A stretch of DNA of 39,829 nt from Bacteroidota bacterium. Lineage in GTDB: Bacteria > Bacteroidota > Bacteroidia > Chitinophagales > Saprospiraceae. Within the stretch, counting starts at the first letter, position 1; each line of letters starts with the position of its first letter. Both the position numbers and the translations under genes were made by a program. The notes below the pieces were generated by a model. That model worked only from the letters and a program-made list of their open reading frames with translations. It had not been told where the DNA came from and made no database searches. The stretch is taken from contig CAUJDW010000083.1 in assembly GCA_963169455.1 (NCBI GenBank), positions 1 through 39,829 on the forward strand. Direction: 5' to 3'. Of the stretch, positions 1-8,116 are shown in pieces.

Positions 1-2437
1 TGAGGTAGAGGTTGGGTTTGGTTTCCGGGGCGTCATAGGTGATGTAGGTGGTAGTTTTAAGGGATTCGGCGCCGCCCTGGTTGAGGGCGGATACTTGTAT
101 CTTGTTGGGGCCGCGGGAGAGGGGGATGTTGAGCTTGGTAGTATATTCCCGGGTGTTTTTATTCCGCAAATCAATGCCTTGAATGCCGTAGATGGGGACG
201 TCGTTGACGTAGACGTTGAGGCGGTCGAGGGAATGTATGGTGTCATGGGCTTCGATTTGGAGGGCCAAAACTCCATCTGTTGTGGTTATGGGAAGCTGGC
301 TGGTGTTGGAAATGGCACATTCCGGCACGTGGTAGTCGTCGGAGAGCATCTCTTCGGTGAAGCCGTATTTTTCGAGGCGTTTGTAGTAGGCCTGGCGGTA
401 CTGAATCATTATTGTGGAGTCGGCGCCGAAAGGCAGCAGGGTTTCGAGGACTTTGTCGGGGCGGTTGAGACGGAGGTCGAATTGGTCGAAAGTGTAGGCT
501 TGCAGGCCGAGTTGAAAATGAATGAACTTCGGCAGGCTTTGAGACCCCATATAATATTGTTCAGGGTTAATTTTAATCCAGGGAGATTCTCCTGCGAAGA
601 TATTGTCAGTAGGAGCAAAGGAAAAAAAAATAAGTAGTGTATTTCCCGTTTTGACTTCCCATAATTTTGCCGTACTGTCATAGCTACCGCTAAGTATATA
701 CTGGCCATCGGGAGAGAAATCGAGTGATTTGATGGCGGAATTATGTGTCTTATATACCTGTACCAACTCTCCATTTAAATTCCACAGTTTCGTAATTCCT
801 TCGTAATCTCCGCTGATTATATGCTTATGGCCTGGCGAGAAAGCTACATCATCTATGGTACTGTCATGAGCTTCGATGGTAAGCAACTCGGTGCGATCTG
901 TACGCCATAATTTAATTGTTCCATCCCAACTTCCAGCCACAAGGTGCTGCCCGTCACTGGAAAAATCAATTGAAGCAATCGGTCCATACTGATCGGAAAA
1001 AGATTGTAATTCACGGCCTGCTCTATCCCAAAATTTAACAACACCTCCCAAATCCCCTGTGGCTAATAGATCGCCATCCGGGGAAAAGGCTACCGCGGTG
1101 ACGTCATCCTCATGCCCGATAAAGGTTTTTAATTTTTCGCCTTCAATGGACCATAGGATGGCCGTATTATCATCACTACCTGTTAAAAAAGATTTTCCTT
1201 CAGGAGACCAAGCGACAGTGCGAATATAGTCTGAGTGCCCACTAAAACTGGATAGTTGCTTCCCCGAAAGATCCCAAAGCTTTGCCGTCTTATCTGCACT
1301 CCCCGTGAGGATATACTGACCATCCTTTGAAAAATAAGCGGCATATACTAAATGAGAATGCCCAACTAAGCTTTGAACGTCATAGGTCCACAGATCTACG
1401 ATCCTGGCCTGGGCCATCATACTTAGCAGAGCATATCGCCCATTAGGGGAAATGTCGACCGAAGAAAAAGATTGTGCATACCCAGTAAGGCGATACAATT
1501 CCCGCCCATGGAAGTTCCAAAGTTTGATAGCTTCATCAAAAATGCTTCCACTGGTAAGTAGAAAATTACCATCCGGGGAACACGCAAGAGCGATTACTGC
1601 ATCAGAGTGCGCCTTAAAACTGTACAATTCTTTACCTTCCAAATTCCAGGATTTCACTACATCATCCCCGGCAGTCAGCACCGTTTTCCCGTCCTGCGTA
1701 AAAGCCACGGAGGAAACGACCCGCGAATACCCCGCAAAATTCCTTAGCTCCTCCCCATGCAGGTTCCACAATTTCACTTGTTTATCCATACTACCAGTCA
1801 AAATATACTGGCCATCCGGAGAGAAATCCAGGGAGATTATAGGGCCTTGGTGCCCTTTGAAATTTTGCACTACATGGCCCGACATATCCCAGAGTTTAAC
1901 AACGCCATCATTTCCTCCAGTAAGAAGGTAGTTGCCGTTTGGAGAAACGGAAAACGGACTTACGCCGGGATGTTTGGCCAGTGTTTGCAACTCCTTACCC
2001 TGGATATTCCACGCCTTAACATAGCGATCTCCTTTAGTGAAGATCCGCTGACCATCGGAAGAAAAAGCTACCGATCTAATTACGAATTCATGCCCTTTGA
2101 ATATTTGTAATTCTTGTCCATGCAAGTTCCATAGCTTTACGATACCATCTGCGCTGCCCGTAAGTATATGTCGGCCGTCCGGGGCAAACGCTACGGCGGT
2201 AACCTCACTTCTATGTCCATCAAAACGCTGTATCTCATGCCCTCTCAGGTCCCACAGTATGGCACTATTATCAGTACCTCCCGACAGTATGAAATATCCA
2301 TCGGGAGAAAAGGCCAATGCTTTAACCGGGCCACTGTGGCCACTTTGCACCACAACTTCCGGTATCTGAGCATTAAGATTTATGACCTGCCCATAAAAGA
2401 CCAAGTACAACAAGAATTGGATAGATCGATCTTTCAT
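1..2437 (-). CDS. Exported WD40-repeat protein, probably WD40-caspase family (C-terminus beyond window)
   Basis: An open frame runs from the ATG at 2435-2437 through the left edge without a stop, giving at least 812 residues. It begins with a signal peptide (MKDRSIQFLLYLVF..., ending LNAQ). I then read 14 consecutive WD40 units of about 40 residues, with blades such as HSGPVKALAFSPDG and endings such as KLWNLHG; this is enough for two seven-bladed propellers. After the last repeat comes a linker containing YYMGSQSLPKFIHFQ, FDQFDLRLNRPDKVLETL, YYKRLEKYGF and an Ig-like stretch ending at the edge. From knowledge of Bacteroidota proteins, this linker typically joins an N-terminal WD40 part to a C-terminal caspase (peptidase C14) domain, but that domain is not in the window. 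The gene is divergent from the CHAT-STAND gene at 2953. The WD40 part (about 640-2437) is visibly more AT-rich than its neighbours. Export and repeats are secure; the protease assignment is inference. Confidence 0.85.
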   Translation of the reverse strand, partial: MKDRSIQFLLYLVFYGQVINLNAQIPEVVVQSGHSGPVKALAFSPDGYFILSGGTDNSAILWDLRGHEIQRFDGHRSEVTAVAFAPDGRHILTGSADGIVKLWNLHGQELQIFKGHEFVIRSVAFSSDGQRIFTKGDRYVKAWNIQGKELQTLAKHPGVSPFSVSPNGNYLLTGGNDGVVKLWDMSGHVVQNFKGHQGPIISLDFSPDGQYILTGSMDKQVKLWNLHGEELRNFAGYSRVVSSVAFTQDGKTVLTAGDDVVKSWNLEGKELYSFKAHSDAVIALACSPDGNFLLTSGSIFDEAIKLWNFHGRELYRLTGYAQSFSSVDISPNGRYALLSMMAQARIVDLWTYDVQSLVGHSHLVYAAYFSKDGQYILTGSADKTAKLWDLSGKQLSSFSGHSDYIRTVAWSPEGKSFLTGSDDNTAILWSIEGEKLKTFIGHEDDVTAVAFSPDGDLLATGDLGGVVKFWDRAGRELQSFSDQYGPIASIDFSSDGQHLVAGSWDGTIKLWRTDRTELLTIEAHDSTIDDVAFSPGHKHIISGDYEGITKLWNLNGELVQVYKTHNSAIKSLDFSPDGQYILSGSYDSTAKLWEVKTGNTLLIFFSFAPTDNIFAGESPWIKINPEQYYMGSQSLPKFIHFQLGLQAYTFDQFDLRLNRPDKVLETLLPFGADSTIMIQYRQAYYKRLEKYGFTEEMLSDDYHVPECAISNTSQLPITTTDGVLALQIEAHDTIHSLDRLNVYVNDVPIYGIQGIDLRNKNTREYTTKLNIPLSRGPNKIQVSALNQGGAESLKTTTYITYDAPETKPNLYL

Positions 2438-2633
2438 ATGTTGCGATTTAAATCGTCTTTTCACCACACCCGAAAATCAACTCCAAATTCTCCCGGCAGA
2501 ACGTCGGCTGTCCCCATACCCCCAACCCGCCCCAAAAATCCCCAATCCGGCACAAAAAACCCATACCCATTTCTGATTACCCTCCCTCCTCATTGTCAGG
2601 GAATTCCTTTTGAACAAATATTTTTAGCTTTAC

Positions 2634-2718
2634 ATACTATTGATGCTATTGATACTGTGGATGCTATTGATACTATTGATACTGTGGATGCTGTGGATGC
2701 TGTTGATACTGTGGATGA
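2634..2718. repeat. 9-bp tandem array (GATnCTnTn)
   Basis: About nine units of nine bases. Each unit is GAT, then ACT or GCT, then ATT, GTG or GTT, for example GATACTATT and GATGCTGTG. The units vary only by these discrete triplet choices. It is intergenic and lies 235 bp upstream of the CHAT gene start. Confidence 0.85.
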
Positions 2719-2733
2719 CTTATACTCAACGGC

Positions 2734-2811
2734 AATAGGTTTTGTGCATTCGCCATGGCAGCCCCTGACCTCCAAAGGGGGAACCTCCCCCCTAAATGCA
2801 CAAAACCTATT
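2734..2811. repeat. 17-bp perfect inverted repeat with 44-bp loop
   Basis: The left arm AATAGGTTTTGTGCATT (2734-2750) is the exact reverse complement of the right arm at 2795-2811. The loop holds a G/C run motif, CCAAAGGGGG followed by CCTCCCCCC, which could form an inner hairpin. It looks like a small palindromic dispersed element rather than a simple terminator, since no T-run follows. Confidence 0.8.
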
Positions 2812-2865
2812 ACAGCGAAGTATAGCCCGCATCAACAGCATCACCCGGCCGAAAGGCCGCAGCAT

Positions 2866-2891
2866 CCTTTTGGCCCGTACGGGCCAAAAGG
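2866..2891. repeat. 26-bp perfect palindrome
   Basis: CCTTTTGGCCCGT at 2866-2878 is followed directly by its exact reverse complement at 2879-2891. It lies 61 bp upstream of the ATG of the CHAT-STAND gene, where a symmetric operator or a cruciform or hairpin in the 5' leader is possible. Its function is unknown. Confidence 0.8.
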
Positions 2892-2952
2892 AGTATCAAC
2901 AGTATCGCTAAACAGCATACCAGCCCACACTCCAGTTAAAACAACACCACTC

Positions 2953-5900
2953 ATGCCGCACCTCCTCTTCACCTACGCCAACGACCAGCAGGGCGCCCAC
3001 GGCTACCTCCGCGCCCTGGCCCGCGAGCGCAAGGCTGTTAAGGCTGCCCTTGACCTGGCGGAGCAGATGGGGCTGTGTAAAAGGGAGTTCATCGACGACG
3101 CGTCAGCAGGAGATATCATCAGCGCCTTCCAGCGACACGAAGGGGAAGTGGTGCTGTTCCACTACGGCGGCCATGCCGGAAGTTTCGACCTGTTGCTGCA
3201 GGATTCGGAGGGCAGTGGCAACCAAACCGCCGGAGGCGAAGGGTTAATCTCCTTCCTGGGGCGGCAGCGTGGCCTGCAGGTGGTGCTGCTCAACGGCTGC
3301 CATACCGAACAACTGGCCGAAGGGCTGATCGCCGCCGGCGTGCCCTTGGTGATCGGTACGGGCCAGGAGATCGTGGACCAGGTAGCCACCCGCTGGGCGG
3401 CCCGCTTCTACCAGGGCCTGGGCGTCGGCCTGTCCGTCCAACGCGCCTTCGACGATGCGGTGGATGAGGTGCGCATGTCGCCCGAAGGCGGCAGCCACCG
3501 GGGGCTGTACCGGCGATCGGACGCCCTGCCCAGTGACGTACCCTGGCATATCCACGTAGCCCAGGGGAAGGAAGACAGCCGGCAGTGGAGCCTCACCCAA
3601 TACGACCCGCTGCTCGGCCTGCCGGAACCACCGAAGGAGATCGATCTGCCGGACCCGCCTTTCCTCTTTTTCCGGCGCTACGAACGCGCCCATGCTCCTG
3701 TCTTTTTCGGCCGTGCCCAGCATATCCGCCTGCTCTACGATAGGGTAGCCAATCCCGACAGCCCGCCTCTCATCCTGTTGCACGGGCAGAGCGGCAGCGG
3801 TAAGTCCTCCCTCTTCGAAGCCGGGCTGGCGCCCCGCCTGGAAGCCGAATACCTGGTGAACTACCTGCGCCGCGATGGCCAAAGCGGACTGGCGCAGACC
3901 CTCACGGCTTGCCTAAATAGCCTCAGTCAGGCCACCACACATGCAGAAAAAGCCGCAGACAAGAATGACGAAGAACTATCCCGCCTGCTGGCTCAACTGG
4001 AAGAAGCCCTGCAGCACCGTCCCCAGGACCGCGCCCTGCAACAACAACTGCAGGGCCTGCGCACGCTGCGGCAACGGCAGCCTCAGGCCCTCAAAAACGA
4101 AGATTTTAGCGGCTATTCCCCCCTGCTCGCCCAATGGCATCGCATCGAAGCGCAGGCGGGCCGCCCGCTGGTAGTTATCCTCGACCAGGTGGAAGAGGTG
4201 TTCACCCAAAGCGGCAAGGCCCAAGGCGAACAGGAATGGCAGGCTTTTATTCAAACATTAAACCAGCTCTTTAGCGCCGGGCCCATGCGTCCACAGGGTA
4301 AACTCATCCTGGGCTTCCGCAAGGAGTTTTTCCCCGAGGTCGAAAAAGCCCTGCGAGGGGCGGCGCTGCCGCGCAGCAGCATCTTTCTGCCCACCCTCAC
4401 CCATTCCGAGATCGAAGAGATCGTGCTGGGCCTCACTTCCCGGCAGGAGCTCCGCGGGCGCTACCACCTGAGCGTAGAGCCAGAACTACCGGGACTGGCC
4501 GCCGGCGAACTGTTGCAACAGCCGGAAGCCGTCGTTGCCCCCATCCTGCAGATCATGCTGACCAATATGTGGGAGGCGGCTACGGCCAAAGCCCCTCACC
4601 AACCGCGGTTCACCATTGAGCTGTACCGCCGGCTCAAGGCGCAATGGTGGCAACTGGACCGCTTTGTGACGGCTCAGGTGGCTAAAGTGGCCGAAACATA
4701 CCCGATGGCAGTCGAAAACGGCCTGCTCTTGGACCTGCTGTACCAGCACACCACAGGCGGCGGTACCGCACATAGTCAAAGCTTGCCCGAACTCGAAAAA
4801 CAATACGCTCATATCCCGGAATGGCAAGGACTACTGGGCGCCTGCGAAACCCATCTGCTGCTCCACCGGAGCGAGAATGCCTACCGCCTCAGCCACGACA
4901 CCCTGGCGCCCATCCTGCGCCGCATGTACCAGCAGTCGGGCAGAGCAGGGCAGCGGGCGCGGCGCATCCTGGAAGGGCGGGTGCAGGGCCCGGGCGAAGC
5001 CCAACCCGCGCCGCTCGACCGCTACGACCTCGCCCAAGTGCAGCAGGGGCTGGGCTTCATGCGGAGCCTGAACCCTGAAGAAAAGGATCTGCTGGCACGC
5101 AGCGAAGCGGCCGAAAAACGTAGAAACCGACAGCGCCGCGCCTTGTTTGGCACGCTTGCAGTACTGGGACTGGCAACCATCGCTGCCGCTATCTACGCCT
5201 ACCGGCAACAAGCTGAAAAGCTGGAAGTGCAAATGAGCCTGCAGGATATGCAGGCCAAACGGGATACCCTGGCCCGGGACATTCAAGGCAAGGAGCAGCA
5301 ACTCAACCTAGCGGAATCTCAACTCCTTCTACAGACGGATTCCATTTCCCGCCTGGCTGATTCTGCGCAGGAGTTGTCCGCCTTAGCGGGCCGGAACGTG
5401 ACACGGGCTCAGGCCGCCGAGCGCCGCTTCCTCGCCAACCAGCGGGCTGCCGACGCCCTGGCCTATTTGCAGGAGGGCAAAAAGTACGAAGCCTTACAGG
5501 CGGCCGTAGCCGCCTACCGCCAATCGCCGGAAAGCCCGGCGGTGGTTGGGGCTTTGCTCAGGCTGGCCTACGACTCTGCTGCCGTTTTTCAGCCGATGAG
5601 GGCCAGCTATCAGTTGCTTCCCTCCGGACAGCCACACCCGCAGGGTTTTCTCATCTCGAATCCTTTCACTGGTTTCGAGATCACGGATCAAAATGGGAAA
5701 AGTATTTTCAAGTATCGAAAGAATATATTTGTCGACAAAGCCGGCTTCGTGCAGGGCTTTGCCGACCGGGCTTATTTCCAGGCAGAAAACGAGCAAAAGG
5801 TCGCCATCTGGGCGCCGGTGATGCCGGCGCCTCATGCCCTTTTGACCGGCAAAACGACAGGGCTGTGCGCCGCCGGCCCAAAGCTGGCCTGGGCGTCGGC

Positions 5901-6771
5901 CGACGGGCATATCAATATCGTTGCCGGCCCGGAAGGGAAAGCAGCCGGGGCATTTCTCCCGCTGGATGGCGGCATTCGCTCCATATCTCCTGCGCCTGAC
6001 GGCCGGTATCTGCTGGTAGCCCAGCCAACGAAGCTTCAGTTGCTGTCCACTTCTCCTTTGAAACCCCATTTATCCTGGAAGCCGAAAGACAAAAGCATGG
6101 CTTTCCGCCGCGCCCGCTTTTCGCCCCGCGGCCGCTATCTGATTGCCGCACAAACGCAGGGAAGCGCTAGCATCTATACCTGGCAAGGAGGGCGGATTGA
6201 AGTAGCAGCCCAGCTTGCAGCCCCACAGGCAGGCGACGCATTCATGGTAGACGCATTATTGTCTCCGGACGAGTCCTACCTGCTGAGTATTGACAATGCC
6301 AGGCGGTTGTACCTGTGGGACTGGCGCCGGAAAAAGTTACTGGCCGCACAGCTTTTTCCCGCTCCGCTGAACGTACTGGCCTTCAGCCCTGATGGCCGTT
6401 ATCTGGCGGTGGGCTGCGCCGATGGGCGGCTATACGCTTTCTCATGGAAAGGGGCCGGCACCTCCCTGAAGCCCCGGCCGGAACAGGCCTTCCGGCATTC
6501 CGCTGGCGTGACGGATGTGGCTTTCTGGTCCGGGCCGGCATTGCGGCTGGCCGTAGCGGCCGGGCGACGGGTGCATTGTTACGAATGGGAAGGCCAATTG
6601 CCCATCTGGAATTTCGACGCCGGCCAGCCGGTACAGCAGATCGAATTTTCGCCCGATGGGCGGTACCTGTGGATCGGCACGGACGGTGGGCTGTTGTCGC
6701 CCCTGCTGATGGATACGAAAAAAATTGTTGAAAAGATCATCCAAAACCAATACATCCATTCTGAATCATGA
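2953..6771 (+). CDS. CHAT protease-like / STAND NTPase / transmembrane / WD40 protein
   Basis: The product has 1272 residues. I chose the ATG at 2953 because the CHAT fold begins right there (MPHLLFTYANDQQGAHGYLR); the 66 codons upstream in frame are repeat-derived. Residues about 1-200 form a CHAT (caspase HetF-associated) domain with candidate catalytic His74 (FHYGGHA) and Cys116 (LLNGCHTE). Residues about 245-680 are a STAND-type P-loop NTPase: Walker A GQSGSGKSS at 278-286, Walker B VVILDQVEE at 407-415, an arginine finger-like GFRKEFF near 454, and a winged-helix-like tail. A single membrane helix (about 730-750) and a coiled coil (about 752-815) follow. A WD40-like propeller fills the C-terminus (FSPDGRYLAVG-type strands, about 900-1272). 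Known relatives act as NTP-driven switches in programmed-death or defence signalling. If CHAT and NTPase are cytoplasmic, the propeller lies outside the inner membrane as a sensor; this is inference. Confidence 0.9.
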   Translation: MPHLLFTYANDQQGAHGYLRALARERKAVKAALDLAEQMGLCKREFIDDASAGDIISAFQRHEGEVVLFHYGGHAGSFDLLLQDSEGSGNQTAGGEGLISFLGRQRGLQVVLLNGCHTEQLAEGLIAAGVPLVIGTGQEIVDQVATRWAARFYQGLGVGLSVQRAFDDAVDEVRMSPEGGSHRGLYRRSDALPSDVPWHIHVAQGKEDSRQWSLTQYDPLLGLPEPPKEIDLPDPPFLFFRRYERAHAPVFFGRAQHIRLLYDRVANPDSPPLILLHGQSGSGKSSLFEAGLAPRLEAEYLVNYLRRDGQSGLAQTLTACLNSLSQATTHAEKAADKNDEELSRLLAQLEEALQHRPQDRALQQQLQGLRTLRQRQPQALKNEDFSGYSPLLAQWHRIEAQAGRPLVVILDQVEEVFTQSGKAQGEQEWQAFIQTLNQLFSAGPMRPQGKLILGFRKEFFPEVEKALRGAALPRSSIFLPTLTHSEIEEIVLGLTSRQELRGRYHLSVEPELPGLAAGELLQQPEAVVAPILQIMLTNMWEAATAKAPHQPRFTIELYRRLKAQWWQLDRFVTAQVAKVAETYPMAVENGLLLDLLYQHTTGGGTAHSQSLPELEKQYAHIPEWQGLLGACETHLLLHRSENAYRLSHDTLAPILRRMYQQSGRAGQRARRILEGRVQGPGEAQPAPLDRYDLAQVQQGLGFMRSLNPEEKDLLARSEAAEKRRNRQRRALFGTLAVLGLATIAAAIYAYRQQAEKLEVQMSLQDMQAKRDTLARDIQGKEQQLNLAESQLLLQTDSISRLADSAQELSALAGRNVTRAQAAERRFLANQRAADALAYLQEGKKYEALQAAVAAYRQSPESPAVVGALLRLAYDSAAVFQPMRASYQLLPSGQPHPQGFLISNPFTGFEITDQNGKSIFKYRKNIFVDKAGFVQGFADRAYFQAENEQKVAIWAPVMPAPHALLTGKTTGLCAAGPKLAWASADGHINIVAGPEGKAAGAFLPLDGGIRSISPAPDGRYLLVAQPTKLQLLSTSPLKPHLSWKPKDKSMAFRRARFSPRGRYLIAAQTQGSASIYTWQGGRIEVAAQLAAPQAGDAFMVDALLSPDESYLLSIDNARRLYLWDWRRKKLLAAQLFPAPLNVLAFSPDGRYLAVGCADGRLYAFSWKGAGTSLKPRPEQAFRHSAGVTDVAFWSGPALRLAVAAGRRVHCYEWEGQLPIWNFDAGQPVQQIEFSPDGRYLWIGTDGGLLSPLLMDTKKIVEKIIQNQYIHSES

Positions 6772-7919
6772 AACCTTATCACCTATTGGCCCTGGCTCTC
6801 TTGTGCACAGGCCTGCTTAGCCGGCCGGCAGCCATCCTGGCCCAAACACCGGAACCCATCGACACCCTATTGTTCCAGATAGGCGTAGGCCTGATGCTCA
6901 CTGAAAACTACCAGGAGGCCGAGGCCTGCTTTGGCCAGCTGGCGGAAGGCCAACCCGAAGAAGCCTCCATTTTCAACAACCGGGGCGTCAATCTGGCCAT
7001 GTGGGGCATGAGCCTGCTGAAAAGCGACGAGGCCTACGATAAGATCAAATACGTATTTCCCTTTGAAGTCGCCCCCGACCTGAACACCAAAGGCAACACC
7101 CAGGAGGAAGAACTACGCATCGCTCAGATCACCCGGCTCTTTGAAGCTGCCGCCGCACAGTTTGAACAATGCATTCAACTGGAGCCGGATTATGCCGGCG
7201 GCTACCTCAACCTGGCTTCCGCCCAGGCCCTGCTTGCCCGCTGGCAGGATGCGCCCGCCCTGCTGCGCAGCGCTTACCAGAACATCAACACCGCCGAGCA
7301 AAAAGCAATGGAAAGCTCCAGCACGAAGGGCTACTGCCTCATCGTCAAAGGCATCATTTACGACTACCTGGACAATCCCGATAAGCGGGATGAATACTTC
7401 GGCCTGGCAGAACAGCAGTATGCCGTGCAGCCCGACGCAAAGCTGGGCTCCCTGATCGAACGGAATAAGGCGGCGGCTTCCGGCAGCAGCATCGCCTTCG
7501 CCAGTCCAAAGGGCGAGAAATTCAGCATCATGGAAGATGAGCCGGAAGTGATTGACGGCATATCCCTCCCGCAACTCATCCGCAGCCCGAACCTGGAGGT
7601 GGACGTTGAAATAACTGCTATTGGCGGCGCCCGGCTGTTCCGAAAAAACTACCCGCAATCCCAGCTCTACGTTTATTTCCGGGATGTCAGCCGGTACCTG
7701 TTCTTCCACCGCACCGGGGAAGGGTATCCGGGGCAGGCCGGCAAGGGCATCCGCATAGGGGACAACGAAGCCTACGTCCTGGAGCGATACGGCACTCCAT
7801 TGCGGGTGCAGCCGGCTTTGGGCGGCAAGTATTTACTGTACCAGAGAGCCCGGTTGTTGTTCTTCGTGGGGAATGATGGTACGGTAGAGAGCTGGACGTC
7901 CTGGGAGGAGAAGGGGTGA
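6768..7919 (+). CDS. Exported TPR protein coupled to the CHAT-STAND gene
   Basis: The 383-residue product starts at an ATG that overlaps the stop of the upstream gene (ATGA at 6768-6771), so the two are probably co-translated. A signal peptide (MKPYHLLALALLCTGLL..., ending AILAQ) precedes helical TPR-like repeats over about residues 30-230, for example YAGGYLNLASAQALLARW near 142 and a second unit ending near 225. The C-terminal 130 residues contain GKGIRIGDNEAYVLERYGTP, a pattern resembling the small BamE/SmpA-like fold; that resemblance is weak. The likely location is periplasm or outer membrane. Coupling to the membrane-spanning CHAT-STAND-WD40 protein suggests a partner or sensor role on the outer side of the inner membrane. 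No enzymatic motif was seen. Confidence 0.85.
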   Translation: MKPYHLLALALLCTGLLSRPAAILAQTPEPIDTLLFQIGVGLMLTENYQEAEACFGQLAEGQPEEASIFNNRGVNLAMWGMSLLKSDEAYDKIKYVFPFEVAPDLNTKGNTQEEELRIAQITRLFEAAAAQFEQCIQLEPDYAGGYLNLASAQALLARWQDAPALLRSAYQNINTAEQKAMESSSTKGYCLIVKGIIYDYLDNPDKRDEYFGLAEQQYAVQPDAKLGSLIERNKAAASGSSIAFASPKGEKFSIMEDEPEVIDGISLPQLIRSPNLEVDVEITAIGGARLFRKNYPQSQLYVYFRDVSRYLFFHRTGEGYPGQAGKGIRIGDNEAYVLERYGTPLRVQPALGGKYLLYQRARLLFFVGNDGTVESWTSWEEKG

Positions 7920-7968
7920 CCGGGTGACCGGGTGACGGGGAGACTGGGAGACGCGAGACGGGGTGACA
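7917..7968. repeat. Low-complexity GGTGAC / GGGAGAC repeats
   Basis: Directly after the TPR gene stop, short units GGTGACC, GGTGACG and GGGAGACTG repeat several times. No stable terminator is obvious. The rest of the gap to 8117 shows no recognisable gene. Confidence 0.6.
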
Positions 7969-8116
7969 TGCGACCTGCGGCATGCCCCTCTGTCTTTTCC
8001 CAGAATTAATACAATTAGGCACTTTCACCTCTTTCTGTAATCCAGACGCCAAAGCCCATCCTAGCCTTTCCGCCGAATACTTCTTATTTTAGTGGGCACA
8101 CTCAACCCGACTGTTT

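Larger units (their letters stand above)
2438..2952. other. Divergent intergenic region with palindromes and a tandem array
   Basis: This 515-bp gap separates the two divergent start codons at 2437 and 2953. It holds, in order, a 12-bp palindrome CGATTTAAATCG at 2444-2455 just upstream of the minus-strand start, a 9-bp repeat array (2634-2718), a 17-bp inverted repeat with a short loop (2734-2811) and a 26-bp perfect palindrome (2866-2891). Reading frames across it continue into the CHAT gene up to 2755, but that upstream part is repeat-derived and shows no domain. No clear TTG/TAnnTTTG promoter pair was found. Confidence 0.7.

Noticed and set aside
2755-2952. N-terminal extension of the CHAT-STAND protein
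   Set aside because: The 66 codons translate the inverted repeat and palindrome; the CHAT domain begins directly at the ATG at 2953.
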